Below, piece after piece: positions 16,056 through 22,620 of a stretch of 22,620 nt of DNA; position 1 is the stretch's first letter; each line of letters opens with the position of its first letter. The notes beneath the pieces are model-generated. The model had not been told where the DNA came from. It worked only from the letters and a program-made list of their open reading frames with translations, and did not search any database. The position numbers and the translations under genes were made by a program. The stretch comes from Fidelibacterota bacterium TCS52 (GTDB lineage: Bacteria > Fidelibacterota > Fidelibacteria > Fidelibacterales > Fidelibacteraceae). The stretch spans positions 1 to 22,620 of the forward strand of contig LSCC01000014.1 of NCBI GenBank assembly GCA_001577215.1, in the 5' to 3' direction.

Positions 16056-16833
16056 TAACAAAATACTATTTACAAAATTAGAAGCGGCAGGCAACGATTT
16101 TATTTTAATCGATCTTAATATACAAAAACTGCCGACTAATTTTATTTCACTAATTCCCAAAATTTGTGATAGACATTTTGGAATTGGAGCTGATGGTGTT
16201 CTGCTAATTGAAAAAAACGAATTGTTCCCATTTAAAATGACATATTTTAACTCTGATAGTTCAAAGGGAAAATTCTGTGGTAACGGCTCACGAGCATTAG
16301 TAAAATATGCCTTTTCGAAAAACTGGTGTTCCAACAAAGTTACTTTCATTGCAGATGATGGAATGCACGATGCAAATATTTCCAAAGAAAATATTGCTAT
16401 TAGCATGTCTATAGATGAACAATTTCAAACATTTCAATTTGACAACGAAATACACTATAAATTTAAAGTCGGGGTTAATCATTTTGTTATTCCCATAGAT
16501 GATATTGAAAATTTTGACGTGGTTGAAAGAGGGAAATATTTACACGAACATCCAAAATATAAAGCATTTCACTCAAATTTCAACTTTATCAAAAAGACAA
16601 GTGATTCGGAAATTAGAGTGAGAACTTTTGAAAATGGTGTAAATAACGAAACATTATCCTGCGCAACCGGAAGCATTGCAAGTAGCATTCTTGCCAACAA
16701 TATTTACAAAATGAAATACCCTATAGTATCGACTTTTAATGGTGGTAATATTACAATATTTAAAGAGAATAAAAAAATTTGGTTAAAAGGAAAAGCAAAA
16801 TTAATTTGTAATGGAGAATATTTTTATGAATAA
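16045..16833 (+). CDS. dapF: Diaminopimelate epimerase
   Basis: DapF converts LL- to meso-diaminopimelate for lysine and peptidoglycan synthesis. The 262-aa product has AAGNDFILID near residue 14, CDRHFGIGADG, and both catalytic cysteines: Cys78 in FCGNGSRAL and Cys206 in ETLSCATGS. The second substrate loop is unusual. Active DapF usually reads ERGV..ET..CGTG, whereas here it is ENGVNNETLSCATG, so the substrate-binding Arg is Asn and the first Gly after the Cys is Ala. Both Cys remain, so it is most likely still an epimerase. The start overlaps the lipoprotein gene by 11 nt, and the end overlaps the next gene by 8 nt, indicating one transcript. No other dap genes are nearby. Confidence 0.93.
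   Translation: MQNNNKILFTKLEAAGNDFILIDLNIQKLPTNFISLIPKICDRHFGIGADGVLLIEKNELFPFKMTYFNSDSSKGKFCGNGSRALVKYAFSKNWCSNKVTFIADDGMHDANISKENIAISMSIDEQFQTFQFDNEIHYKFKVGVNHFVIPIDDIENFDVVERGKYLHEHPKYKAFHSNFNFIKKTSDSEIRVRTFENGVNNETLSCATGSIASSILANNIYKMKYPIVSTFNGGNITIFKENKKIWLKGKAKLICNGEYFYE
16813..16816 (+). promoter_or_regulatory. Shine-Dalgarno site deciding the nucleotidyltransferase start
   Basis: GGAG lies nine bases before the ATG at 16826 and immediately after an alternative ATG at 16811 that has no such site. It supports 16826 as the start of the mannose-1-phosphate guanylyltransferase-like gene. Confidence 0.65.
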
Positions 16834-17902
16834 TTATTACAGTATCATTATGGCTGGTGGGATTGGAAAAAGATTTTGGCCCCGCAGTAGAAAAAAAACT
16901 CCCAAACAGTTACTCGATATATTTGATACCGGTACAATGATAAATTTAACGATCAAAAGATTAGAAAAATTGTCTTTAATAGATAATATCTATATTATTA
17001 CAAATCATTCACAAGCGAAAATGATATTAGCACAAAATAATAAGCTCAAATGGAAAAATTTTATAATTGAGCCATCAGGGAAAAATACTGCTCCGGCTAT
17101 TGCTCTCGCAGCTGCTCATATTGTAAAAAAAGATCCATCTGCAATTATCGGATTTTTTCCTGCTGATCATTTAATAAAAAATGAAAAGGAATTTAATCTA
17201 TCGGTTAAAAAAGCAATTAAAGTTGCTTCTGAAAACTCATCATTGGTTACATTTGGAATTAAACCAACTTTTCCTTCTACCGGATATGGATATGTTCAAA
17301 TTGAAAAAGAAAATATCCCTAACCACAAACTTGTATATAAATCAAAGACATTTGCTGAAAAACCAAACTTACAGACAGCAAAAAGATTTGTAAATTCAAA
17401 AGAATTCCTATGGAATAGTGGCATGTTTGTTTGGAAAGGCACAACGATATTAAAAGCTATCAACAAAAACATTCCTGAGTTATTTAGAATTATTTCAAAG
17501 ATTAAAGAAACTATCGGGACAAAAAAATACGAAACTTCTATTGAAAAACTGTGGTCATCAATTTCACCGATTTCAATTGATTATGGTGTTTTAGAGAAAG
17601 CAGAGAATGTAAAAGTTGTTCTTTGTGATTTTGATTGGAGTGATATTGGTAGCTGGAATGCAGTATATAAATTAGACAATAAAGATAAAAATAAAAATGT
17701 AAATCATTCTGATGGAATATTAACCGAATCAACAAAAAATTATGTTTATAGTAAAAATTCTCAAATCTTTACATATAATGTTCATGATTTAGTCATCATT
17801 GAAGAAAATGGTGTAATTTTAGTAGTACCTCGTAAAGATTCGGAATATGTAAAAGATGTTGTAGATACACTTCAAATAAATGACAAAGGAAATTTACTAT
17901 AG
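16826..17902 (+). CDS. manC: Mannose-1-phosphate guanylyltransferase
   Basis: It makes GDP-mannose from mannose 1-phosphate and GTP, supplying mannose/fucose-type sugars for surface glycans. The 358-aa sequence begins with the nucleotide-binding signature IIMAGGIGKRFWPRSRKKTPKQLL. It continues with EPSGKNTAPAIALAA, the metal-binding FFPADHLI, GYGYVQIE, AEKP, FLWNSGMFVWK, ISIDYGVLEKA and FDWSDIGSWNA, all typical of type II GDP-mannose pyrophosphorylases. There is no C-terminal phosphomannose isomerase domain, as in the short form. The start at 16826 follows GGAG and gives a standard N-terminus. The upstream ATG at 16811 would add five residues. It overlaps dapF by 8 nt, and its stop shares a base with the next gene (TAGTG). 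Confidence 0.94.
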   Translation: MNNYYSIIMAGGIGKRFWPRSRKKTPKQLLDIFDTGTMINLTIKRLEKLSLIDNIYIITNHSQAKMILAQNNKLKWKNFIIEPSGKNTAPAIALAAAHIVKKDPSAIIGFFPADHLIKNEKEFNLSVKKAIKVASENSSLVTFGIKPTFPSTGYGYVQIEKENIPNHKLVYKSKTFAEKPNLQTAKRFVNSKEFLWNSGMFVWKGTTILKAINKNIPELFRIISKIKETIGTKKYETSIEKLWSSISPISIDYGVLEKAENVKVVLCDFDWSDIGSWNAVYKLDNKDKNKNVNHSDGILTESTKNYVYSKNSQIFTYNVHDLVIIEENGVILVVPRKDSEYVKDVVDTLQINDKGNLL

Positions 17903-18150
17903 TGAAACCAAAAAAAATATTAAAAGAACTTGAAAAATTAATAGAAGAAAATGAAATAGATATTGTTCATGGAACAGGCTCTTTTATCGGCGGATATTGT
18001 TTACTAAACAATTTGCCTGTTGTTGTGATAAACAAAAGAATACCAGTAGAAGAAAAAGCGACGGTTTTAGTTAAAGTGATCAATTCAAAAAAGATAGATT
18101 ATTCTAAAAGTAAAAAAGCTGTCAAAGAATTTATTGATAGGTTTAATTAA
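17902..18150 (+). CDS. Conserved small protein of unknown function
   Basis: An 82-aa protein starting with GTG that overlaps the preceding stop codon by one base (TAGTG), so it is almost certainly co-translated with the GDP-mannose gene. It has an acidic N-terminal helix (LKELEKLIEENEI). The core reads IDIVHGTGSFIGGYCLLNN, then VVVINKRIPVEEKATVLVKVI, and a basic C-terminal helix follows. The GTGSFxGGYC...VINKRxPxEEK pattern resembles small hypothetical proteins that I recall from Chlorobi/Bacteroidota-like genomes, without known function. The core recalls the first strands of IrrE-type peptidases but has no HExxH. No signal peptide or membrane segment. Confidence 0.8.
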   Translation: MKPKKILKELEKLIEENEIDIVHGTGSFIGGYCLLNNLPVVVINKRIPVEEKATVLVKVINSKKIDYSKSKKAVKEFIDRFN

Positions 18151-18214
18151 AATCTGTAATTAATTATTTCAAACATCATTTTAAAATAAGTATTAAAATA
18201 AATCAAAAAAATAT

Positions 18215-18871
18215 ATGAGTAAAAAAAAGAAAAAAATACACTTACCAATTCAAACAATAGGTGAAGAAATTGCAAATGGTATAATACATGGAATTGGAAT
18301 TGCACTTAGTATTACTGCATTAGTATTGCTTGTTGTATTTGCAAGTCAACGTGGTAACGCATGGCAAATTGTGAGTTTTAGTATCTATGGGGCGACATTA
18401 ATAATTCTTTATTTGTTTTCTACATTATATCATAGTTTCAATAATAAAAAAGTTAAAGAATTTTTTAGATTATTTGATTATGCTTCAATTTACTTGTTGA
18501 TCGCCGGAACTTATACTCCAGTTACATTAACAGTATTAAGGGGTCCGTTAGGATGGTCAATTTTTGGTGTAATTTGGGGATTGGCAATTCTTGGTGTTGT
18601 GAAACAATTTGTGTTCTTTCATAAATTTTGGGGTTTTTCTGTAATTACATATTTAATAATGGGTTGGTTAATTGTATTCGTTATTAAACCGCTAATATCT
18701 GAAGTCCCATTTATGTTCTTTATGTGGATGCTGGTCGGCGGATTATCTTACACTTTGGGAATTATATTTTTTATTTGGGATAAATTGCCTTTTAACCATT
18801 CGGTCTGGCATCTTTTTGTTTTAGGCGGAAGCATTAGTCATTTTTTCGGATTTTTATTTTATTTGATCTAA
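18215..18871 (+). CDS. Hemolysin III / PAQR-family membrane protein
   Basis: The 218-aa protein has a cytoplasmic start with GEEIANGIIHGIGIALS, followed by seven hydrophobic segments, as in YqfA/HlyIII proteins. Family residues are present: IIHGIG near residue 28, TLYHSFNNK, the DYASIYLLIAGTYTP segment after TM2, and a C-terminal HSVWHLFVLGGSISHF with the three His that, with an upstream His, form the PAQR metal site. Members are integral inner-membrane proteins suspected to be metal-dependent hydrolases or membrane homeostasis factors; the haemolysin name is historical. It follows a 64-base gap from the previous gene without a Shine-Dalgarno site. The A-rich leader may carry its own promoter, but none stands out. 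Confidence 0.93.
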   Translation: MSKKKKKIHLPIQTIGEEIANGIIHGIGIALSITALVLLVVFASQRGNAWQIVSFSIYGATLIILYLFSTLYHSFNNKKVKEFFRLFDYASIYLLIAGTYTPVTLTVLRGPLGWSIFGVIWGLAILGVVKQFVFFHKFWGFSVITYLIMGWLIVFVIKPLISEVPFMFFMWMLVGGLSYTLGIIFFIWDKLPFNHSVWHLFVLGGSISHFFGFLFYLI

Positions 18872-18888
18872 AAAAATAAGAGGAATAT

Positions 18889-19182
18889 GTGAAAAAAATA
18901 ATCTTTTTTCTAATACTGATATTTTTAATAAGTTGTGGATCCATTAATAATGAACTGGAAATTAAAATTAAGAAAACAGAAAATTCAACAAATATTGATT
19001 CATTAAAAAGGTCAATTATTAGAATGAACGGAATTACATCTGTGGCAATATGCACCGCTCCTTTGAAAATAACTGTTGTATATAATCGACTTAAAAATAG
19101 TGAAGAAAATATTTTAACAAATATAAAGAAAAATGGTTATGAATCATATTTGTTAAAAAAGAAGAGAATTAAAAAGAAATGA
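18889..19182 (+). CDS. Small lipoprotein with HMA-like fold, no metal cysteines
   Basis: A 97-aa protein starting with GTG at 18889, with GAGG five bases upstream. MKKIIFFLILIFLISC gives a clear lipobox (LISC, Cys16). The mature part (about 33-88) has the beta-alpha-beta-beta-alpha-beta rhythm of heavy-metal-associated domains: SLKRSIIRMNGITSVAI, then ITVVYNRLKNSEENILTNIKKNGYES. The metal-binding CxxC loop of real HMA domains is absent; the only mature Cys besides the lipidated one is in VAICTAP. A role in binding metal is therefore not supported. The family assignment is an inference from pattern only. The ATGA overlap (19179-19182) ties it to the following NYN gene. Confidence 0.7.
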   Translation: MKKIIFFLILIFLISCGSINNELEIKIKKTENSTNIDSLKRSIIRMNGITSVAICTAPLKITVVYNRLKNSEENILTNIKKNGYESYLLKKKRIKKK

Positions 19183-19652
19183 TCTATATTTTAGATGCTC
19201 ATAATATTATGTTTAAAATGTATGATGTTATCAATTATGTCGATCATCAACATTTACGTGAAGATTTTGTCAGGCAAATTTCAAACATCCCTATTAGCAA
19301 AAACAACAAAATAATAATTGTATTTGACGGACAAAATTATTCTCAAACAAGTAAAAACAATTCCCATATTCAGATCATTTATTCATCATCAAACGGACAA
19401 AAAGCAGATGGTGTGATAAAAAATTTATCCGAAAAATATGAACAAAAGAAAGTTACAGTTATATCATCCGACAGATCTGTTGTGAAATATGTCAAACAAG
19501 GCGGATTAAATGTTATCTCCAGCAACCAATTCATAAAAAAATATTTAATTAAAAACAAAAAAAGAAACAGTGCGACTTCTCAAAAAGGAAATCCATTGAA
19601 TTCAGAAGAAATTGAATACTGGAAAAAAATATTTAACAAAAATAATAATTAA
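19179..19652 (+). CDS. NYN-domain protein, YacP/Rae1-like putative ribonuclease
   Basis: The 157-aa sequence fits the NYN (PIN-like) nuclease fold of the YacP/Rae1 family: YILDAHNIMFK with Asp6, IIIVFDGQNY with Asp50, GQKADGVIKNL with Asp77 and VTVISSDRSVVKYV with Asp98. These acidic residues at the ends of strands are where the family binds Mg2+. Rae1 cleaves mRNA at the ribosome in Bacillus. Here the neighbour is the ribosome assembly GTPase Der, which would suit an RNA or ribosome role, but that is inference. The usual second Asp of ADD is Gly (ADG). The C-terminal 30 residues are basic and probably extended. The start overlaps the preceding stop by ATGA. Confidence 0.83.
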   Translation: MIYILDAHNIMFKMYDVINYVDHQHLREDFVRQISNIPISKNNKIIIVFDGQNYSQTSKNNSHIQIIYSSSNGQKADGVIKNLSEKYEQKKVTVISSDRSVVKYVKQGGLNVISSNQFIKKYLIKNKKRNSATSQKGNPLNSEEIEYWKKIFNKNNN

Positions 19653-19671
19653 AAAATAGCACGGTAAATAT

Positions 19672-20976
19672 ATGTCAAATGTTGTTGCAATAGTTGGCCG
19701 TCCGAATATTGGAAAGTCAACATTATTCAATCGTTTTCTAAAGCAAAGAAAGGCAATAGTTCATGAAATTGAAGGTGTAACAAGAGATAGGGTCTATTCT
19801 GAAGTAATGTGGAATGAGAAAAATTTCACAATTATTGATACGGGTGGAATTACGATACATCCAAAAAATATGATCGATAAAAATGTGCGAAAACAAGCAT
19901 TGATAGCATCAAACGAAGCCGATTTAATTTTATTTATAGTTGACGCCACAACCGGAATAACAGATTATGATATGGAAATATCTCGAATATTGAAACGAAG
20001 CAATAAATCTATTCTGCTTGTTGCCAATAAGGTAGATAATAAAGAATTAGAAAACAGTAAACATGAATTTTATTCTTTAGGACTTGGAGAAGCATTCGGT
20101 GTAAGTGCAATTTCGGGAAGAAATTCCGGCGATCTATTGGATAAAATTACAGAGTTATTACCTCATAAAGAGAAAAAAAATAAGAATTATTACTTAAACC
20201 TTGCTCTTCTGGGAATGCCAAATGCCGGAAAATCAACATTTGCAAATTCTTTTTTAGGAACTGATAGACATATTGTAACTGACATTCCTGGCACAACAAG
20301 AGATAGTATTGACAGCCAATTTGTTTATAATAAAAAAACGATCAACATTGTTGATACTGCAGGGTTAAGAAAAAAATCAAATATAATGGAATCGTTAGAA
20401 TATTTCAGTTATGTTCGCACACAAAGGTCAATAGACACAAGTGATATTTGTATTTATATTATTGATATTAATAAAGGATTTGTTAAGCAAGACATTCGTT
20501 TAATTAATTTCATTATGGAAAATTTCAAAGGATTGATCATTGTATTTAACAAATGGGATTTGGTAGAAAAAGACGAATACACAGCTGATGAATATTTACA
20601 TTGGACTCATTCAAGATATCCTGCACTGAAACATTTTCCCATTTTTTTCACATCTGCAATTAATAGAAATAATTTATTGAAAGTGCTTAATGAAGCTTTA
20701 TTATTGCAAATCCGAAAAAAAACGGAGATAAAAACATCAATACTTAATAAAGTAATGGGAAATATAATAAAAAGGACACCACCACAATCAATAAAAGGAA
20801 AACACGTTAAAATAAAATATATTACTCAATTAAAATCGGATCCGCCATTTTTCGGTTTTTTTTGCAATGAACCCAAATTGATCACAAATCAATATAAAAA
20901 ATTTCTAGAAAACAAATTAAGGGAACATTTTAATTTTCATGGGGTTTCATTGGGATTATTTTTTAAGAATAAATAA
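19672..20976 (+). CDS. der: Ribosome assembly GTPase Der (EngA)
   Basis: Der is an essential double GTPase needed for maturation of the 50S subunit. The 434-aa product has a first G domain with GRPNIGKS (9-16), GVTRDR, DTGG and ANKVD. The second G domain begins near residue 175 with GMPNAGKST, PGTTRDS, DTAGLRKKS and FNKWD. A KH-like domain from about residue 345 ends in FLENKLREHFNFHGVSLGLFF. Order and length are those of the family. The second P-loop has GMPNAGKS rather than the more common GRPNVGKS, a mild variation. It starts 19 nt after the NYN gene with only a weak purine stretch upstream. The gene ends 46 nt from the convergent DUF4416 gene, and no clear terminator hairpin is visible between them. 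Confidence 0.97.
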   Translation: MSNVVAIVGRPNIGKSTLFNRFLKQRKAIVHEIEGVTRDRVYSEVMWNEKNFTIIDTGGITIHPKNMIDKNVRKQALIASNEADLILFIVDATTGITDYDMEISRILKRSNKSILLVANKVDNKELENSKHEFYSLGLGEAFGVSAISGRNSGDLLDKITELLPHKEKKNKNYYLNLALLGMPNAGKSTFANSFLGTDRHIVTDIPGTTRDSIDSQFVYNKKTINIVDTAGLRKKSNIMESLEYFSYVRTQRSIDTSDICIYIIDINKGFVKQDIRLINFIMENFKGLIIVFNKWDLVEKDEYTADEYLHWTHSRYPALKHFPIFFTSAINRNNLLKVLNEALLLQIRKKTEIKTSILNKVMGNIIKRTPPQSIKGKHVKIKYITQLKSDPPFFGFFCNEPKLITNQYKKFLENKLREHFNFHGVSLGLFFKNK

Positions 20977-21022
20977 AACCAATTTATTTTATAACAAATC
21001 TTATATCCCGTTTTTTATTTAC

Positions 21023-21550
21023 TTATTTTGATAAATTTTCTTTTAAAAACAGTCGCGATCTTTCCAATAACTGCAAAACATTCTTAGATTTATAATCAGA
21101 ATATGTCCAAGGAAGAAATTCATATTTTTTATTTTTATAAAAAAGTGTAATTTCAGAATAGATCCCCTTTTCTAAATATATCCGATGTGAATATCCTTTT
21201 GTTGTTAATAATGAAAAATTGAAAAGAGTAATATAACCGGGATCAATATTAACATTGCGTTTATTATCGGTTTTAAATTGATCTTCCAACTCATTTGATT
21301 CATGTTTGTATTTATAAATACTTTCCAAAGAGATAATGCTTTCATAAGAATAATATTTTTTCCATAATTTGTTGCTCATCTCTTTTTTATAATAATTCGT
21401 TTTCTCACCAAAATTTATTATTTCACTTTCGAATAAAACATTCCCATGTTTTTTTTCAAGTTTTCTCTCAATTATTTTAAATAGATCCTTATTATTTACT
21501 GTAATTGCATAAAACAATAGTCCCAAAGGTGCATTATTAATTTTTCCCAT
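21023..21550 (-). CDS. DUF4416 family protein
   Basis: The 175-aa product matches the DUF4416 family pattern from end to end. It opens MGKxxxAPxGLLFYAI, followed by ESEIINFGEKTNYYKKEMSNKLWKKYYSYESII, then KRNVNIDPGYITLFNFSLLTTKGYSHRIYLEKGIYSEITL and WTYSDYKS near the C-terminus. The biochemical role of this family is not known to me; it is cytoplasmic by appearance, with no signal or membrane segment. The start is supported by GGAG seven bases upstream of the ATG. It is divergent from the PHP-domain gene, and a TATCTTAT box (21604-21597, minus strand) may be its -10 element, giving a leader of about 40 nt. Confidence 0.9.
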   Translation of the reverse strand: MGKINNAPLGLLFYAITVNNKDLFKIIERKLEKKHGNVLFESEIINFGEKTNYYKKEMSNKLWKKYYSYESIISLESIYKYKHESNELEDQFKTDNKRNVNIDPGYITLFNFSLLTTKGYSHRIYLEKGIYSEITLFYKNKKYEFLPWTYSDYKSKNVLQLLERSRLFLKENLSK

Positions 21551-21596
21551 TTGATTTCTCCATTAATTTCATATTAATAAATTAAGAAAAAATTTC

Positions 21597-21604
21597 ATAA
21601 GATA
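21597..21604 (-). promoter_or_regulatory. TATCTTAT box, possible -10 element for the DUF4416 gene
   Basis: The minus strand reads TATCTTAT here. The identical octamer occurs on the plus strand 27 bases away (21632-21639) and at 14473-14480, each upstream of a gene start. The pair forms an inverted repeat, as expected for back-to-back divergent promoters. No convincing -35 box is seen. Confidence 0.35.
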
Positions 21605-21625
21605 AAATTATTATTAAAAGAAATA

Positions 21626-21642
21626 TTTTTATATCTTATAAT
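21626..21642 (+). promoter_or_regulatory. Start-proximal element of the PHP gene, possible leaderless promoter
   Basis: TTTTTATATCTTATAAT ends directly at the ATG at 21643. It differs by one base from the element abutting the ATG at 14484. TATCTT lies five bases before the start codon, and there is no Shine-Dalgarno site. Confidence 0.45.
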
Positions 21643-22620
21643 ATGCGAATATTAGATAACATAATTAATAAATTTTTAACAAAAGTTACTTTTAACTATG
21701 CGGAAATACATTACAAATTTAAATATTCTTTTAGTTTATATTACAAAAAAGAACCGGAGATTATTTTTGATGCTCCATATCGTTTAACTCCGAATAAATC
21801 TCTACCAATATCGTTGATAATTAAAGATTCTCATTTATATCCAATAGAAATAAATAAAATAGAAATCATCGGACCAAATGATGAAATATTTTTTTCATCA
21901 AATCAGAAAATATTGGCTAATCAATTACTATTTTATAAAATATTTCCCATCACTTATGAGAAATTAGAAAACTACAAAAATGAAACTATTTCCATCACCC
22001 CAACAATAGAATATAAAATTAATAATAAAACAAAAATAGCAATTACACACAATTTTAAACAATTATCACACTCTCCTTTAAAAATATTTATTGCCTCAAA
22101 CCCATTTCCAAATTCAAATAACTTTCTATGGAGCGATTTGCATATTCATTCATTTTATACGCATGATCAAGTAGAATTTGGAGCTCCTGTCGAAGTAATT
22201 TCAAAAACTGCTGAAGCGATTGGATTAAATTCTATTGCGATCACAGATCACTCTTATGATCTTGATGATTCATTAGGAGAACATTATCTGCCGGACAAAG
22301 ATTTTACAAGATGGAACAATTTGAAAAAAGATACAGAAAAATATTCTTCAAAAAATATGTCTGTGTTCTTTGGTGAAGAGGTAAGTTGTGGAAATGAGAG
22401 TGGAAAAAATATTCATTCCATCGTTATTAACAACAAAAATTATATAGAAGGAAACGGTGATAGTGCTGAAAATTGGCTTAAGCGAAAACCAAATCATTTT
22501 TGTAAAAATATTAAGAAAATGATACAAAAAAATGTACTTTTAATTGCCGCACATCCGAATGAAAAAGTGCCTTTTTTTCAAAAGATCTTACTAAATAGAG
22601 GCAATTGGTCTTTCAAACAA
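21643..22620 (+). CDS. PHP-domain phosphoesterase-like protein, 3' end outside window
   Basis: The frame is open from the ATG at 21643 to the window edge (326 codons, C-terminus missing). A PHP domain begins near residue 163 with WSDLHIHSFYTHD (His167, His169), then IAITDHSYD (Asp202, His203), FFGEEVSC (Glu245, Glu246) and LIAAHPNE (His304). These are the metal-binding motifs of the family, which hydrolyses phosphate esters with two or three metal ions. Residues 1-160 are a beta-rich domain without signal peptide (PNKSLPISLIIKDSHLYPIEI, then ISITPTIEYKI), perhaps Ig-like, which is not usual for histidinol-phosphatase or polymerase PHP proteins. The motifs are intact, so activity is likely, but the substrate is unknown. 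It is divergent from the DUF4416 gene. Confidence 0.88.
   Translation, partial: MRILDNIINKFLTKVTFNYAEIHYKFKYSFSLYYKKEPEIIFDAPYRLTPNKSLPISLIIKDSHLYPIEINKIEIIGPNDEIFFSSNQKILANQLLFYKIFPITYEKLENYKNETISITPTIEYKINNKTKIAITHNFKQLSHSPLKIFIASNPFPNSNNFLWSDLHIHSFYTHDQVEFGAPVEVISKTAEAIGLNSIAITDHSYDLDDSLGEHYLPDKDFTRWNNLKKDTEKYSSKNMSVFFGEEVSCGNESGKNIHSIVINNKNYIEGNGDSAENWLKRKPNHFCKNIKKMIQKNVLLIAAHPNEKVPFFQKILLNRGNWSFKQ

Noticed and set aside
16032..16406. 124-aa minus-strand open frame
   Set aside because: It lies antisense to dapF, whose catalytic motifs are intact in the plus frame. No ribosome site or family resemblance.
18145..18175. Inverted repeat of TAATTA arms after the small 82-aa gene, as a terminator
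   Set aside because: The arms are only A-T pairs of about six bases with no following T-run. They are indistinguishable from chance in this AT-rich DNA.
20977..21022. Bidirectional terminator between der and the DUF4416 gene
   Set aside because: Only 46 bases, with a short T-run but no stem with G-C pairs that I can find.
1..22620. tRNA, rRNA, CRISPR array, insertion sequence or prophage genes
   Set aside because: No GC-richer cloverleaf-like stretch, regular repeat-spacer pattern, transposase, integrase or phage structural motif was seen on either strand. A covariance-model search would be needed to exclude small RNAs.

Overview
This is a strongly AT-rich, gene-dense stretch of a bacterial chromosome. 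Seventeen protein-coding genes are supported; the first and last run off the window edges. No rRNA, tRNA, insertion sequence, phage gene or CRISPR array was seen, and no gene-free stretch reaches 300 bases. The organism looks like a didermic member of the Fibrobacteres-Chlorobi-Bacteroidota (FCB) group. The evidence is PorV/PorQ-type outer-membrane proteins, a type IX secretion (T9SS)-like C-terminal sorting domain, an Ig-like lipoprotein with the GGPKDxTPP signature, and an orphan starch-synthase N-terminal domain beside an envelope lipoprotein. Clear Shine-Dalgarno sites and one near-perfect sigma-70 promoter argue against a typical Bacteroidales or Flavobacteriales genome. They fit a deeper lineage better (Ignavibacteria, Marinimicrobia, Cloacimonadota or Delongbacteria-like). 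That placement is inference from gene content, not a phylogeny.

Region A (1-6480, minus strand) is a three-gene secretion/envelope operon behind a sigma-70-like promoter at 6447-6475. It holds a PorV/PorQ-like outer-membrane protein with an acidic Ca-binding-like insert. Next comes a 963-aa T9SS-type cargo built on an M6 metalloprotease fold whose zinc site has been erased. Last is a large gluzincin (HEFSH plus downstream Glu) fused to a TolB-like propeller and probably a C-terminal barrel, cut by the window edge.

Region B (6481-14278, minus strand) is a tight run of eight genes with overlaps or very short gaps. The order is a CpoB/YbgF-like coiled-coil TPR protein, an orphan GT5 N-terminal-like protein, a DNRLRE/DUF4270-like lipoprotein, a beta-barrel protein, a TPR lipoprotein, rpiB, glyA and nrdR. 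Envelope genes thus sit upstream of housekeeping genes for pentose phosphate metabolism, one-carbon metabolism and ribonucleotide reductase control.

Region C (14484-20976, plus strand) holds an Ig-like lipoprotein, dapF (lysine/peptidoglycan), a GDP-mannose-type sugar nucleotidyltransferase, an 82-aa conserved small protein, a hemolysin III family membrane protein, a small HMA-like lipoprotein, an NYN-domain nuclease-like protein and der (ribosome assembly GTPase).

Region D (21023-22620) holds a DUF4416 gene (minus) divergent from a PHP-domain phosphoesterase-like gene (plus, truncated by the window). Two plus-strand genes, at 14484 and 21643, share a nearly identical 20-base element ending in the start codon. 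This may be a leaderless promoter signature. The most interesting items are the dead M6 cargo next to an intact gluzincin, the catalytically stripped orphan GT5 domain, and this shared start-proximal element.
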